Below, piece after piece: positions 1 to 5,544 of a stretch of DNA of 5,544 nucleotides. Source of the stretch: Syntrophomonadaceae bacterium (GTDB lineage: Bacteria; Bacillota; Dethiobacteria; DTU022). A model generated the notes under the pieces. It saw only the letters and a program-made list of their open reading frames with translations. It was not told where the DNA came from and did not search any database. How positions within the stretch are numbered: the stretch's first letter is position 1; every line of letters begins with the position of its first letter. Made by a program: the position numbers and the translations under genes. Location of the stretch: the NCBI GenBank assembly GCA_007129055.1, contig SKWE01000078.1:1-5544 (forward strand), written 5' to 3'.

Positions 1-1052
1 GAGATGGGCTTACTCCGCTTGATCAGGAAATAGCAGATATGCTTAGAAGAAGCGGGAAAAGTGTTTTGCCGGTTGTTAATAAACTCGATTTTCATGGCTC
101 AGAAGAAAATGTGTATGGCTTTTATAGTATTGGTTTTGGTGAACCCATGCCGCTTTCCGCTGCTCATGGGAGAGGAACAGGAGAAATACTTGACGCCATA
201 TGCGATATGCTGCCAGGTGAAGTTTCTTTAGATGGCCTCTATCCTGAAAACGCGATAAAGATAGCAGTGATCGGGCGTCCAAATGTGGGCAAATCATCAA
301 TAATCAATAAGCTGCTTGGTGAAGATAGAGTTATAGTCAGTAATCTACCCGGAACAACCAGGGATGCAGTTGATACACTTTTTTATTTTGAAGAACAGCC
401 CTATGTGTTGATCGATACCGCCGGAATGAGGCGAAAAAGCAAGGTAAAAGATTCAGTGGAGTATTATAGTGTTCTAAGATCTTTGAAGGCAGTCCAAAGA
501 GCAGATATTGGACTTCTCGTTCTTGATGCCGAAGATGGAATTACGGAGCAGGATCAACGGCTTGCAGGTTTTGTCGAACAGGAAGGCAGGGGACTTGTAG
601 TTGCTGTTAACAAGTGGGATTTAAAAAAGGGTGACGAAGAGGCCAGGGAAAAACAACTGCAGAATATTGCAAGGCAGTTTAATTTTGTTCCCTATGCGCC
701 GGTCGAGTTTATATCAGCCCTGACCGGCAGGCGCCTTGACAAGTTGTTCCCAATACTGGTCAAGGTCTGGCAGGAGCAGCACAAACGTATTGCAACTGCG
801 CTTTTAAATGAACTGCTTGAAGATGCCCTGGCTGTAAACCCGCCGCCAAATGTTAAAGGGAAAAGGGTAAAAATATTTTACGGTACGCAGCCGCAGGTTA
901 AACCGCCAACATTTGTCTTTTTTTCAAATGAGCCAGAGCTGATCCATTTTTCCTATAAACGCTACCTGGAAAACAGGATACGTGAAGCTTTTGATTTCAT
1001 GGGAACACCAATTAGAATTAAGTTTAATCGGAGAGTGCGAAGGGGAGAGTAA
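1..1052 (+). CDS. der: Ribosome biogenesis GTPase Der (EngA), 5'-truncated by the window edge
   Basis: Der is a tandem-GTPase factor for maturation of the 50S ribosomal subunit in the cytoplasm. The frame is open from base 3, and codons before the first ATG (39) read DGLTPLDQEIAD, a conserved stretch of the first G domain, so the ATG at 39 is internal. About 349 residues are visible; the family is usually about 440, so roughly 90 N-terminal residues including the first P-loop lie outside. Seen in order: G4 (VVNKLD, about 69-86) and G5 (SAAHG) of G domain 1; then the complete G domain 2 with GRPNVGKSS (from 273), PGTTRD, DTAG, NKWD (from 609) and SALTG. The C-terminal KH-like domain follows, with PPTFVFFSNEPELIHFSYKR and a basic tail. 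All GTP-binding motifs in the visible part are intact. The stop lies one base before plsY, so the two are probably co-transcribed. Identification is firm. Confidence 0.97.
   Translation, partial: DGLTPLDQEIADMLRRSGKSVLPVVNKLDFHGSEENVYGFYSIGFGEPMPLSAAHGRGTGEILDAICDMLPGEVSLDGLYPENAIKIAVIGRPNVGKSSIINKLLGEDRVIVSNLPGTTRDAVDTLFYFEEQPYVLIDTAGMRRKSKVKDSVEYYSVLRSLKAVQRADIGLLVLDAEDGITEQDQRLAGFVEQEGRGLVVAVNKWDLKKGDEEAREKQLQNIARQFNFVPYAPVEFISALTGRRLDKLFPILVKVWQEQHKRIATALLNELLEDALAVNPPPNVKGKRVKIFYGTQPQVKPPTFVFFSNEPELIHFSYKRYLENRIREAFDFMGTPIRIKFNRRVRRGE
1040..1049 (+). promoter_or_regulatory. Ribosome binding site that fixes the plsY start at 1054
   Basis: The purine-rich AAGGGGAGAG lies inside the last codons of der, four bases before ATG 1054. 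It supports that ATG over the in-frame ATG at 982, which would add 24 non-family residues translated from the der C-terminal region in another frame. Confidence 0.75.
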
Positions 1053-1053
1053 A

Positions 1054-1641
1054 ATGACAGTCTTAATTTGGACAGCAGCATATCTCATCGGTTCTCTGCC
1101 TTTCGGCTATATTATATCCCGTGTCTTTCTTAAATCGGATATCAGGAGCCAGGGAAGTGGAAACATAGGAGCGACAAATGTGTTGCGGGTGGTTGGCTGG
1201 AAAGCTGCCTTACCGGTTTTTGCTCTTGATCTTTTGAAGGGGTTTGCCGCGGTTATCTTGGCAAAATTGCTAAGCGGGCAGCCAGAAGTGTACCTGGTTG
1301 CCGGGTTAATGTCAATGGTCGGGCATAGCTTTCCCATCTTCTTAAGATTCAAAGGCGGAAAAGCCGCTGCTACCGGCATTGGAGTGCTGATAGCGCTCTC
1401 ATGGCAGATCACATTGATTCTTGCAGCCGTCGCCGCAATAATCATTGGATTTACCCGCTATGTTTCGCTTGCCTCAATAATTGGGTCATGCCTGGTTCCC
1501 GTCTTGTTTTGGTTGTTCGGTTTTGATTTTTACTATATCGCTTTTGGTTTAGTTACAGCCCTGCTGGTTTGTATCAGGCATAAACAAAATATTGAAAGAT
1601 TAATAAAAGGGACAGAGTCTAAGCTGGGGAGTAAGAGTTAG
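1054..1641 (+). CDS. plsY: Acyl-phosphate:glycerol-3-phosphate acyltransferase PlsY
   Basis: PlsY is an integral membrane enzyme that moves an acyl group from acyl phosphate (made by PlsX) to glycerol 3-phosphate, giving lysophosphatidic acid, the first step of phospholipid synthesis in most bacteria. The product is 195 residues, the usual family length of about 200. All three family motifs are visible: SGNIGATN (35-42), GHSFPIFLRFKGGK followed by AAAT (90-107, containing the Gly-rich phosphate-binding stretch), and RYVSLASI (135-142). Hydrophobic segments fit a multi-pass protein: near residues 4-24, 52-73, 78-97, 109-132 and 143-175. The start at 1054 gives the typical N-terminus (MTVLIWTAAYLIGSLPFGY) and has a good ribosome binding site. 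Only one base separates it from the der stop, so translation is probably coupled. In many Firmicutes gpsA follows; here it does not. Confidence 0.97.
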   Translation: MTVLIWTAAYLIGSLPFGYIISRVFLKSDIRSQGSGNIGATNVLRVVGWKAALPVFALDLLKGFAAVILAKLLSGQPEVYLVAGLMSMVGHSFPIFLRFKGGKAAATGIGVLIALSWQITLILAAVAAIIIGFTRYVSLASIIGSCLVPVLFWLFGFDFYYIAFGLVTALLVCIRHKQNIERLIKGTESKLGSKS

Positions 1642-1669
1642 GGTAGTAATGCAGCTAAAATAATGTTTT

Positions 1670-1679
1670 GGGAGAAGGG
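1670..1679 (+). promoter_or_regulatory. Ribosome binding site that favours ATG 1690 for the HD protein
   Basis: GGGAGAAGGG ends ten bases before ATG 1690. The alternative in-frame ATG at 1663 has no purine-rich site upstream. Starting at 1690 also places the RW pair of the first HD repeat at residues 18-19, the same distance from the start as in E. coli YfbR. Confidence 0.6.
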
Positions 1680-1689
1680 TCGTGAACTG

Positions 1690-2883
1690 ATGATTAGAAA
1701 AGAGTTGTTCGAGCTGCTATTCGAAGCAGCAAGCATACAACGATGGAACGATCATATTCGTCCTGAACACTTTACAGAACTTGACAAACAGGCCCACAAA
1801 ATGGTCTATGCATACGTTCTGGCCAAGATTGAGGAAGCAGATCGCGGAGCTAAAATTAACTGGGCTGGATTAATTGAAGGCGGTCTTTTCGAATTTTTGC
1901 ACCGCATTGTCCTCACAGATATAAAGCCTCCAGTTTATTATCGACTGATGGCTGAAAAAGGAGACCAGTTAAACAGGTGGGTACTGGACAGGTTAAAGGA
2001 TAAAATTAGCGATTTAAAACGGGATTTCCCTTCACTTATGGAACACTATTATTTTACACAGGATCAGAATCTGCTGGAGAAAAGAATCCTGAGAGCAGCT
2101 CACTACCTGGCTACCAACTGGGAATTTAAAATAATATATCGCTTAAATGAGGGGTTATACGGCCTTGAAGATACAAGGTCTGCCATAGCCAACCAGATAG
2201 AGGAGCACTATGATCTTGCAGGAGTACAGAAGCTTGCCCTTGGTAAAAAAACAAGCAACTTTCTTGACCTTGTAGGACAGCTGCGATTTCAGCAGCGCTG
2301 GGCCCAGTCTCCAAGAGTTCCTAAAACGTCTGTAATGGGGCACATGTTAATTGTGGCAATGATGAGCTATCTTTGCTCCCTGGAAGTTGATGCCTGCCAT
2401 AAAAGAATCTATAATAATTACTTTGCTGCCCTGTTTCATGATTTGCCGGAAGTATTGACGCGGGACATTGTTTCTCCGGTAAAAAGATCTGTTGCCGGCC
2501 TCGATGAGATTATTAAAGATATTGAACACAGACAATTGGAGGAGAGAATATTTCCCCTGCTGCCCGCAAGCTGGCACCAGGAACTTAAATATTTTACGGA
2601 AAATGAATTTATGGGCAAAATAGTAAGTAACGGTGAAATTAAAACAGTAAGTTCAGATGAGATTAATAATAAATATAATGAGGATATCTATTCACCGCTT
2701 GATGGGGAAATTATTAAGGCCTGTGATCAGTTAGCCGCTTATATTGAAACATTTTTATCAATTTCACACGGTATAAAATCATACCATCTTGAAGAAGGTA
2801 ACAGGCAGTTATATGGTCTGTATAGTAATAAGATAATTGCCGGGATCAATTTCGGGCAGCTTTTTAGCTATTTTAAGATTTAA
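1690..2883 (+). CDS. HD-domain phosphohydrolase, YfbR-like (5'-deoxynucleotidase type), tandem HD repeats
   Basis: Metal-dependent phosphohydrolase of the HD superfamily, 397 residues, about twice the length of E. coli YfbR, a dNMP 5'-nucleotidase. The C-terminal half (about 190-365) carries all YfbR active-site positions: R203-W204 (phosphate and sugar recognition), H218, H250-D251, E254, D259 and D346. The RW-to-first-His distance (14) and the HDxxE to Asp spacing (H250 to D259) equal those of YfbR. HD to the last Asp is longer (95 against 68), with a polar insertion near 300-335. The N-terminal half (about 1-150) shows the same order in degenerate form: R18-W19, H36, H71-R72, VLTDIKPPV (74-82, compare VLTRDIVSPV at 255-264) and ILRAAH138 (compare IIKACD346). 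No signal peptide or membrane segment, so cytoplasmic. The gene follows plsY by 48 bases and is probably in the same operon. YfbR-like activity is inferred; the true substrate could be another nucleotide. ATG 1663 is an alternative start (9 more residues). Confidence 0.85.
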   Translation: MIRKELFELLFEAASIQRWNDHIRPEHFTELDKQAHKMVYAYVLAKIEEADRGAKINWAGLIEGGLFEFLHRIVLTDIKPPVYYRLMAEKGDQLNRWVLDRLKDKISDLKRDFPSLMEHYYFTQDQNLLEKRILRAAHYLATNWEFKIIYRLNEGLYGLEDTRSAIANQIEEHYDLAGVQKLALGKKTSNFLDLVGQLRFQQRWAQSPRVPKTSVMGHMLIVAMMSYLCSLEVDACHKRIYNNYFAALFHDLPEVLTRDIVSPVKRSVAGLDEIIKDIEHRQLEERIFPLLPASWHQELKYFTENEFMGKIVSNGEIKTVSSDEINNKYNEDIYSPLDGEIIKACDQLAAYIETFLSISHGIKSYHLEEGNRQLYGLYSNKIIAGINFGQLFSYFKI

Positions 2884-2998
2884 CATTTTCAGGTAAGACT
2901 TTTCTTCTGCCGTTCCTTTAAGGATGAAAGCCAGGAAGATGCGTTACAGTTATAATTGCTGCAAGGGCTATACCGAAAATAACCCTAAAACAATTGAA

Positions 2999-3027
2999 TT
3001 GACTTTTAATCACTATTATTTTAAAAT
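2999..3027 (+). promoter_or_regulatory. Sigma-A promoter of the tRNA-Pro gene
   Basis: TTGACT (2999-3004), a 17-base spacer, and TAAAAT (3022-3027) form a near-consensus promoter in an AT-rich stretch. Transcription would start near 3034, giving a leader of about 38 bases before the tRNA. The preceding part of the gap (2884-2998) shows neither a clear terminator for the der operon nor a convincing gene. Confidence 0.72.
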
Positions 3028-3071
3028 AGGTAAAGGCTTACAGGATAGTTTACATAGCGATTTATTAACAT

Positions 3072-3148
3072 CGGGGCGTGGCGCAGTTTGGTAGCGCGCT
3101 TGACTGGGGGTCAAGAGGTCGTAGGTTCAAATCCTATCGCTCCGACCA
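3072..3148 (+). tRNA. tRNA-Pro, anticodon GGG, CCA encoded
   Basis: The 77-base cloverleaf can be folded by eye. The acceptor stem CGGGGCG (3072-3078) pairs with CGCTCCG (3138-3144), with one G-T wobble. The D stem is GCGC/GCGC (3081-3084 and 3094-3097). The anticodon stem CTTGA/TCAAG encloses the loop CTGGGGG (3104-3110), so the anticodon is GGG (3106-3108), reading CCC and CCU. The variable loop has 5 bases, and the T arm GTAGG-TTCAAAT-CCTAT ends at 3137. Discriminator A3145 is followed by encoded CCA. The C1-G72 pair with discriminator A and the overall sequence resemble bacterial tRNA-Pro. It stands alone, with no neighbouring tRNA and no terminator before the next gene. Confidence 0.97.
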
Positions 3149-3178
3149 CTTATTATGGCGGTTAATTCCGCTTATATG

Positions 3179-3187
3179 AAGGAGGTG
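3179..3187 (+). promoter_or_regulatory. Orphan consensus Shine-Dalgarno sequence upstream of the exported protein
   Basis: AAGGAGGTG is a full match to the 16S 3' end, but no ATG, GTG or TTG lies 4-12 bases downstream. It sits in the same frame as the exported protein, 55 bases before the preferred ATG at 3242, and directly behind an in-frame ATG at 3176. It may be chance, may aid ribosome loading, or may mark an unusual start such as ATC at 3197. Confidence 0.3.
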
Positions 3188-3241
3188 CTGTCCGAAATCG
3201 AAGAATCATTTATTGTTAAACCGAAAGGATGTGCCCGTTTT

Positions 3242-4090
3242 ATGAAAAAGGGGATTAGTTTATTAGTATTTATCCTCTTGCTTTCTCTTGTTTTTGCAGT
3301 TCCAGCCTTTGCGCAGGATAATAATGGAGAAGAGGACCCCGAAGAAGTTACTGTTTTTAGTCCAAGGGAATACAGGTATACCGGAACGATGTTTGCTTAC
3401 ATGGGTAGAGTATTCCATGAAAAGGAATTTAACACCTTTGACGGTTCTGGCTTTTTCAGGGCGCAGGGAATGGGAACTGCGGGAGGTTACCATTATGTCC
3501 ACACGAAAGGCGATGCAACCGGTGTAACTACAAATATTGATTTGCACCTTTCAGGTAGTACATTTGCAGACAATTCTTTGGAACTGGCCCGGATAGAGAG
3601 GGAAACTATAGCCCAGGCTGAGGCTAACAGGACCAGGGAAATAGCACAGCTTAATAGGATGGTGCAGGAAAACCCAGGTTACCCAATTTCTGAATATGAA
3701 AGGCGCATGAAGGCAATTAATGATTATTACGACAACCTGATTAACAGGATATACGCTGAATTTAGTGATTCCAAGCAGAATATGCGTATTGAAAGCAAGG
3801 TTGTTGCCAATGATTCAGAGATTTACGCCGGCATAGAAATGAACCCCGGAGAAACCGGTTACATCAAGAAAAACGTTGCTTCTACAAAGACATCAGAGGG
3901 AGAGTATTTAAGGGCAAACTCTCATATCAAAAATACCGGTGGAATTACAAGAAAGAGCACTGATTATGCTTCCGGAGGTACTACCTTTATAGAAGAAAAT
4001 GTCTTAATAATCGGTTATGCAGATCTCTGGGAATCGACGAAAATGCAAAGAGGTAATGCAAAGACCGGTTTTTGGGATAAAACACCTTAA
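3242..4090 (+). CDS. Sec-exported protein of unknown function, beta-rich with a central helical segment
   Basis: I do not recognise this family. From ATG 3242 the product is 282 residues and begins with a textbook signal peptide: MKK, a hydrophobic core at residues 7-20, and a probable signal peptidase I site after AFA (24), giving mature Q25. There is no lipobox Cys, no LPXTG and no C-terminal membrane segment, so it is probably released or loosely wall-bound. The mature part has no cysteine. An acidic stretch (26-36) leads into a Tyr/Gly/Thr-rich, strand-like region (about 37-110), a highly charged helical or coiled-coil segment (about 112-176), and a second strand-rich region (about 180-258) with turns at fairly regular spacing; the tail 259-282 is polar. 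AGGA at 3226-3229 is a modest ribosome binding site 12 bases from the start. The frame stays open upstream to ATG 3155, but a 29-residue extension before such a signal peptide is unlikely. It may be transcribed from the tRNA promoter. Codon use looks like its neighbours. Confidence 0.75.
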   Translation: MKKGISLLVFILLLSLVFAVPAFAQDNNGEEDPEEVTVFSPREYRYTGTMFAYMGRVFHEKEFNTFDGSGFFRAQGMGTAGGYHYVHTKGDATGVTTNIDLHLSGSTFADNSLELARIERETIAQAEANRTREIAQLNRMVQENPGYPISEYERRMKAINDYYDNLINRIYAEFSDSKQNMRIESKVVANDSEIYAGIEMNPGETGYIKKNVASTKTSEGEYLRANSHIKNTGGITRKSTDYASGGTTFIEENVLIIGYADLWESTKMQRGNAKTGFWDKTP

Positions 4091-4117
4091 AGAAACAGGC
4101 ATTTTATACTATTGATT

Positions 4118-4156
4118 AAAAAAGAGGTTTTCGTGAAAACGGAGGCCTCTTTTTTG
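4118..4156 (+). terminator. Rho-independent terminator after the exported-protein gene
   Basis: Perfect complementary arms AAAAAAGAGG (4118-4127) and CCTCTTTTTT (4146-4155) enclose an inner TTTT-CGTG-AAAA hairpin (4128-4139), leaving CGGAGG unpaired on the 3' side. The right arm ends in six T residues. It begins 27 bases after the stop codon at 4090. Confidence 0.82.
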
Positions 4157-4182
4157 ACATAAAAATCTATAATCAGTATACT
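4154..4182 (+). promoter_or_regulatory. Near-consensus sigma-A promoter of the aminomutase gene
   Basis: TTGACA (4154-4159, perfect -35), a 17-base spacer and TATACT (4177-4182). The start of transcription would be near 4189, with a leader of about 34 bases. The first two bases of the -35 box are the last T residues of the preceding terminator. A TATAAT at 4168-4173 is too close to this -35 to be used with it. No operator or riboswitch is visible. Confidence 0.8.
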
Positions 4183-4204
4183 TAAAAAGAAAATTTCTAC
4201 TTTT

Positions 4205-4210
4205 GGAGGG
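4205..4210 (+). promoter_or_regulatory. Ribosome binding site of the aminomutase gene
   Basis: GGAGGG lies 12 bases before ATG 4223, slightly longer than usual spacing. The intervening ATTCATTAAATA has no other start codon, so the start is well supported. Confidence 0.7.
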
Positions 4211-4222
4211 ATTCATTAAATA

Positions 4223-5464
4223 ATGACAGACGAAAAAAGCATTAAAGAAAAACAGGAAATTGCCCTGCAGAGAGCTGAAGTTTTAAAAGAGGCTGTTGCG
4301 GATTATCGTGAAGCCCTAAAAACAATTCCCACAGGCTTTAACCGCTGGCAGGAAATACTTGAGACACAGAAAAGGGTTAAAGACTTTTTTAAAGCTTCAG
4401 AAGAAGATTGGAATAACTGGCGTTGGCAATTAAAAAACCGGATTACCACTGTAGATGTTTTAAAACAACTTTTACCTCTTGAAAATAAGGAAATAGAGGA
4501 GATTGAAAAAACAGGTTCCCAGTACCGCTGGGCAGTTTCACCCTATTATCTTAGTTTAATCGATCCTGATAACCCGGATGACCCTGTCAAGAAACAGTGC
4601 ATACCTTCTATTCATGAGCACCTCGATCATTGCGGATACGATGATCCCATGGGTGAAGAGTATACTTCTCCCACACCCGCTATTACCCGCCGCTATGCAG
4701 ATCGCCTTATAATCAAGGTAACAAACCAGTGTGCAATGTATTGCAGGCACTGCCAGCGCAGAAGATCGATCGGTGAAAAAGACCTTGCTACCCCTAAGGA
4801 ACATCTTGAAGAAGCCTTGGATTACGTACGCAAAAATGAAGAGGTGCGGGATATTTTGTTAACAGGTGGAGATGGTTTTATGATCGATAATCAGACCATA
4901 GCCTGGCTGCTGGACGAGCTTGACAAAATTCCACACATTGAAATTAAACGTTTTGGTTCAAGAACCCTCGTAACTATGCCCCAACGCATAGATGACGAGC
5001 TTTGCGACATCTTTTCAAAGCATCTGCCTCTCTATGTCAATACACACTACAATCACCCCCAGGAAGTTACCCCCAGGGCACAGGAGGCCTGTTTTAAGCT
5101 GGCCAGGGCTGGTGTTAGCATGGGTAATCAAACAGTGCTCTTAAAGGGAGTTAACAATGATCCCTTTGTTATCAGGAAGCTAAACCAGGACCTGCTGCAG
5201 ATCATGGTTAGGCCATACTACATATTTCATGCGAAAGCAGTTAAAGGGACGTCTCATTTCAGAACAAAAGTTGAAGAAGGAATTGAAATCATGGAAAAAC
5301 TACGTGGCTATACATCTGGCCTGGCTATACCGACTTTTGTGGTAAATGCTCCCCTGGGACAGGGCAAAACGCCCATGCTGCCTGAATACCTTGTTAGCAG
5401 TGGAAAAGACTATATCATGATTCGCACCTGGGAAAACAAGGTATTGCGTTATGAAAATGAATAA
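4223..5464 (+). CDS. eam: Glutamate 2,3-aminomutase (radical SAM, PLP-dependent, KamA family)
   Basis: This enzyme moves the alpha-amino group of L-glutamate to carbon 3, making beta-glutamate, an osmolyte, with a 4Fe-4S cluster, S-adenosylmethionine and pyridoxal phosphate in the cytoplasm. The 413-residue product has the radical SAM motif CAMYCRHC (C170, C174, C177) followed by QRRR, where R179 matches the substrate-carboxylate Arg of lysine 2,3-aminomutase (LAM). LLTGGD (212-217) is the SAM-binding GGD, and PLGQGK ends in K382, equivalent to the LAM PLP lysine. The two LAM aspartates that hold the lysine side-chain amine (D293 and D330) are K338 and N375 here, with identical 37-residue spacing. 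This is the change described for Clostridioides difficile glutamate 2,3-aminomutase. An N-terminal helical extension of about 45 residues precedes the LAM-like core, and the Zn-binding Cys tail of LAM is absent. It has its own promoter and no partner gene such as ablB in view. Family is certain; glutamate specificity is strongly inferred. Confidence 0.9.
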   Translation: MTDEKSIKEKQEIALQRAEVLKEAVADYREALKTIPTGFNRWQEILETQKRVKDFFKASEEDWNNWRWQLKNRITTVDVLKQLLPLENKEIEEIEKTGSQYRWAVSPYYLSLIDPDNPDDPVKKQCIPSIHEHLDHCGYDDPMGEEYTSPTPAITRRYADRLIIKVTNQCAMYCRHCQRRRSIGEKDLATPKEHLEEALDYVRKNEEVRDILLTGGDGFMIDNQTIAWLLDELDKIPHIEIKRFGSRTLVTMPQRIDDELCDIFSKHLPLYVNTHYNHPQEVTPRAQEACFKLARAGVSMGNQTVLLKGVNNDPFVIRKLNQDLLQIMVRPYYIFHAKAVKGTSHFRTKVEEGIEIMEKLRGYTSGLAIPTFVVNAPLGQGKTPMLPEYLVSSGKDYIMIRTWENKVLRYENE

Positions 5465-5507
5465 ATCTTCTATTATATGAAACAAAAAAGGAATTAGGGT
5501 TTAGACG

Positions 5508-5536
5508 TTGAAGTAATATATTAAGGTGAATATTCT
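5508..5536 (+). promoter_or_regulatory. Possible weak promoter at the right edge
   Basis: TTGAAG (5508-5513), 17 bases, then TATTCT (5531-5536). It lies after the aminomutase stop and could drive a gene beyond the window. The region is AT-rich, so a chance match is quite possible. Confidence 0.3.
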
Positions 5537-5544
5537 AATAATCA

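Noticed and set aside
982..1053. Longer PlsY start at ATG 982
   Set aside because: The added 24 residues come from the der C-terminal coding region in another frame and do not fit the family; ATG 1054 has the ribosome binding site.
2924..3094. Small 56-residue open frame from ATG 2924 between the HD gene and the tRNA
   Set aside because: It spans the tRNA promoter and ends inside the tRNA D arm, and it has no properly spaced ribosome binding site. The few protein-like stretches are not enough to support a gene.
3072..3148. tRNA-Pro as an integration site of a mobile element
   Set aside because: No second copy of the tRNA 3' end and no integrase or other mobile gene is seen in the window.
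3157..3172. Small hairpin GGCGG-TTAATT-CCGCT just after the tRNA, considered as a terminator
   Set aside because: The stem is only five pairs including a G-T, and no T-run follows.
3155..3241. N-terminal extension of the exported protein from ATG 3155 or 3176
   Set aside because: It would place 22-29 polar residues ahead of a complete signal peptide; ATG 3155 is only seven bases after the tRNA and neither ATG has a ribosome binding site before it. Kept only as an alternative.
3213..3245. Ten-codon leader peptide from TTG 3213 whose TGA overlaps ATG 3242 (ATGA)
   Set aside because: The strong Shine-Dalgarno is about 25 bases away, too far, and TTG starts this short arise easily by chance.
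5526..5544. Start of a new gene at GTG 5526 (reads MNILII)
   Set aside because: There are only six codons, no ribosome binding site, and it would lie inside the possible promoter at 5508-5536.

Overview
The window looks like chromosomal DNA of a Gram-positive, moderately AT-rich anaerobe of the Clostridia type. This is inferred from a der-plsY gene pair, strong Shine-Dalgarno sequences, near-consensus sigma-A promoters, a Sec-exported protein, and a glutamate 2,3-aminomutase-type radical SAM enzyme. All genes read on the + strand. No mobile element, CRISPR array or long repeat was seen.

Left part (1-2883): the 3' part of der (ribosome-assembly GTPase, 5' end outside the window) is followed after one base by plsY (glycerol-3-phosphate acyltransferase). 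After 48 bases comes a 397-residue HD-domain protein. The spacing suggests one transcript that links ribosome assembly, phospholipid initiation and probably nucleotide metabolism. The HD protein is the most interesting gene here. Its C-terminal half keeps the whole YfbR-type 5'-deoxynucleotidase active site, and its N-terminal half appears to be a second, degenerate copy of the same fold.

Middle part (2884-4156): a gap of about 190 bases carries a near-consensus promoter (2999-3027) for a single tRNA-Pro(GGG) gene with an encoded CCA. With no terminator after the tRNA, the next gene encodes a 282-residue exported protein that I do not recognise: a signal peptide, a beta-rich part, a charged helical segment and a second beta-rich part. 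An intrinsic terminator closes this unit.

Right part (4154-5544): the T-run of that terminator runs into a near-perfect promoter (TTGACA-17-TATACT) for a 413-residue radical SAM/PLP aminomutase. Its substrate-pocket residues (K338 and N375 instead of two Asp) mark it as glutamate 2,3-aminomutase, which makes beta-glutamate, a compatible solute. The last 80 bases hold no supported gene, only a weak promoter-like pair.
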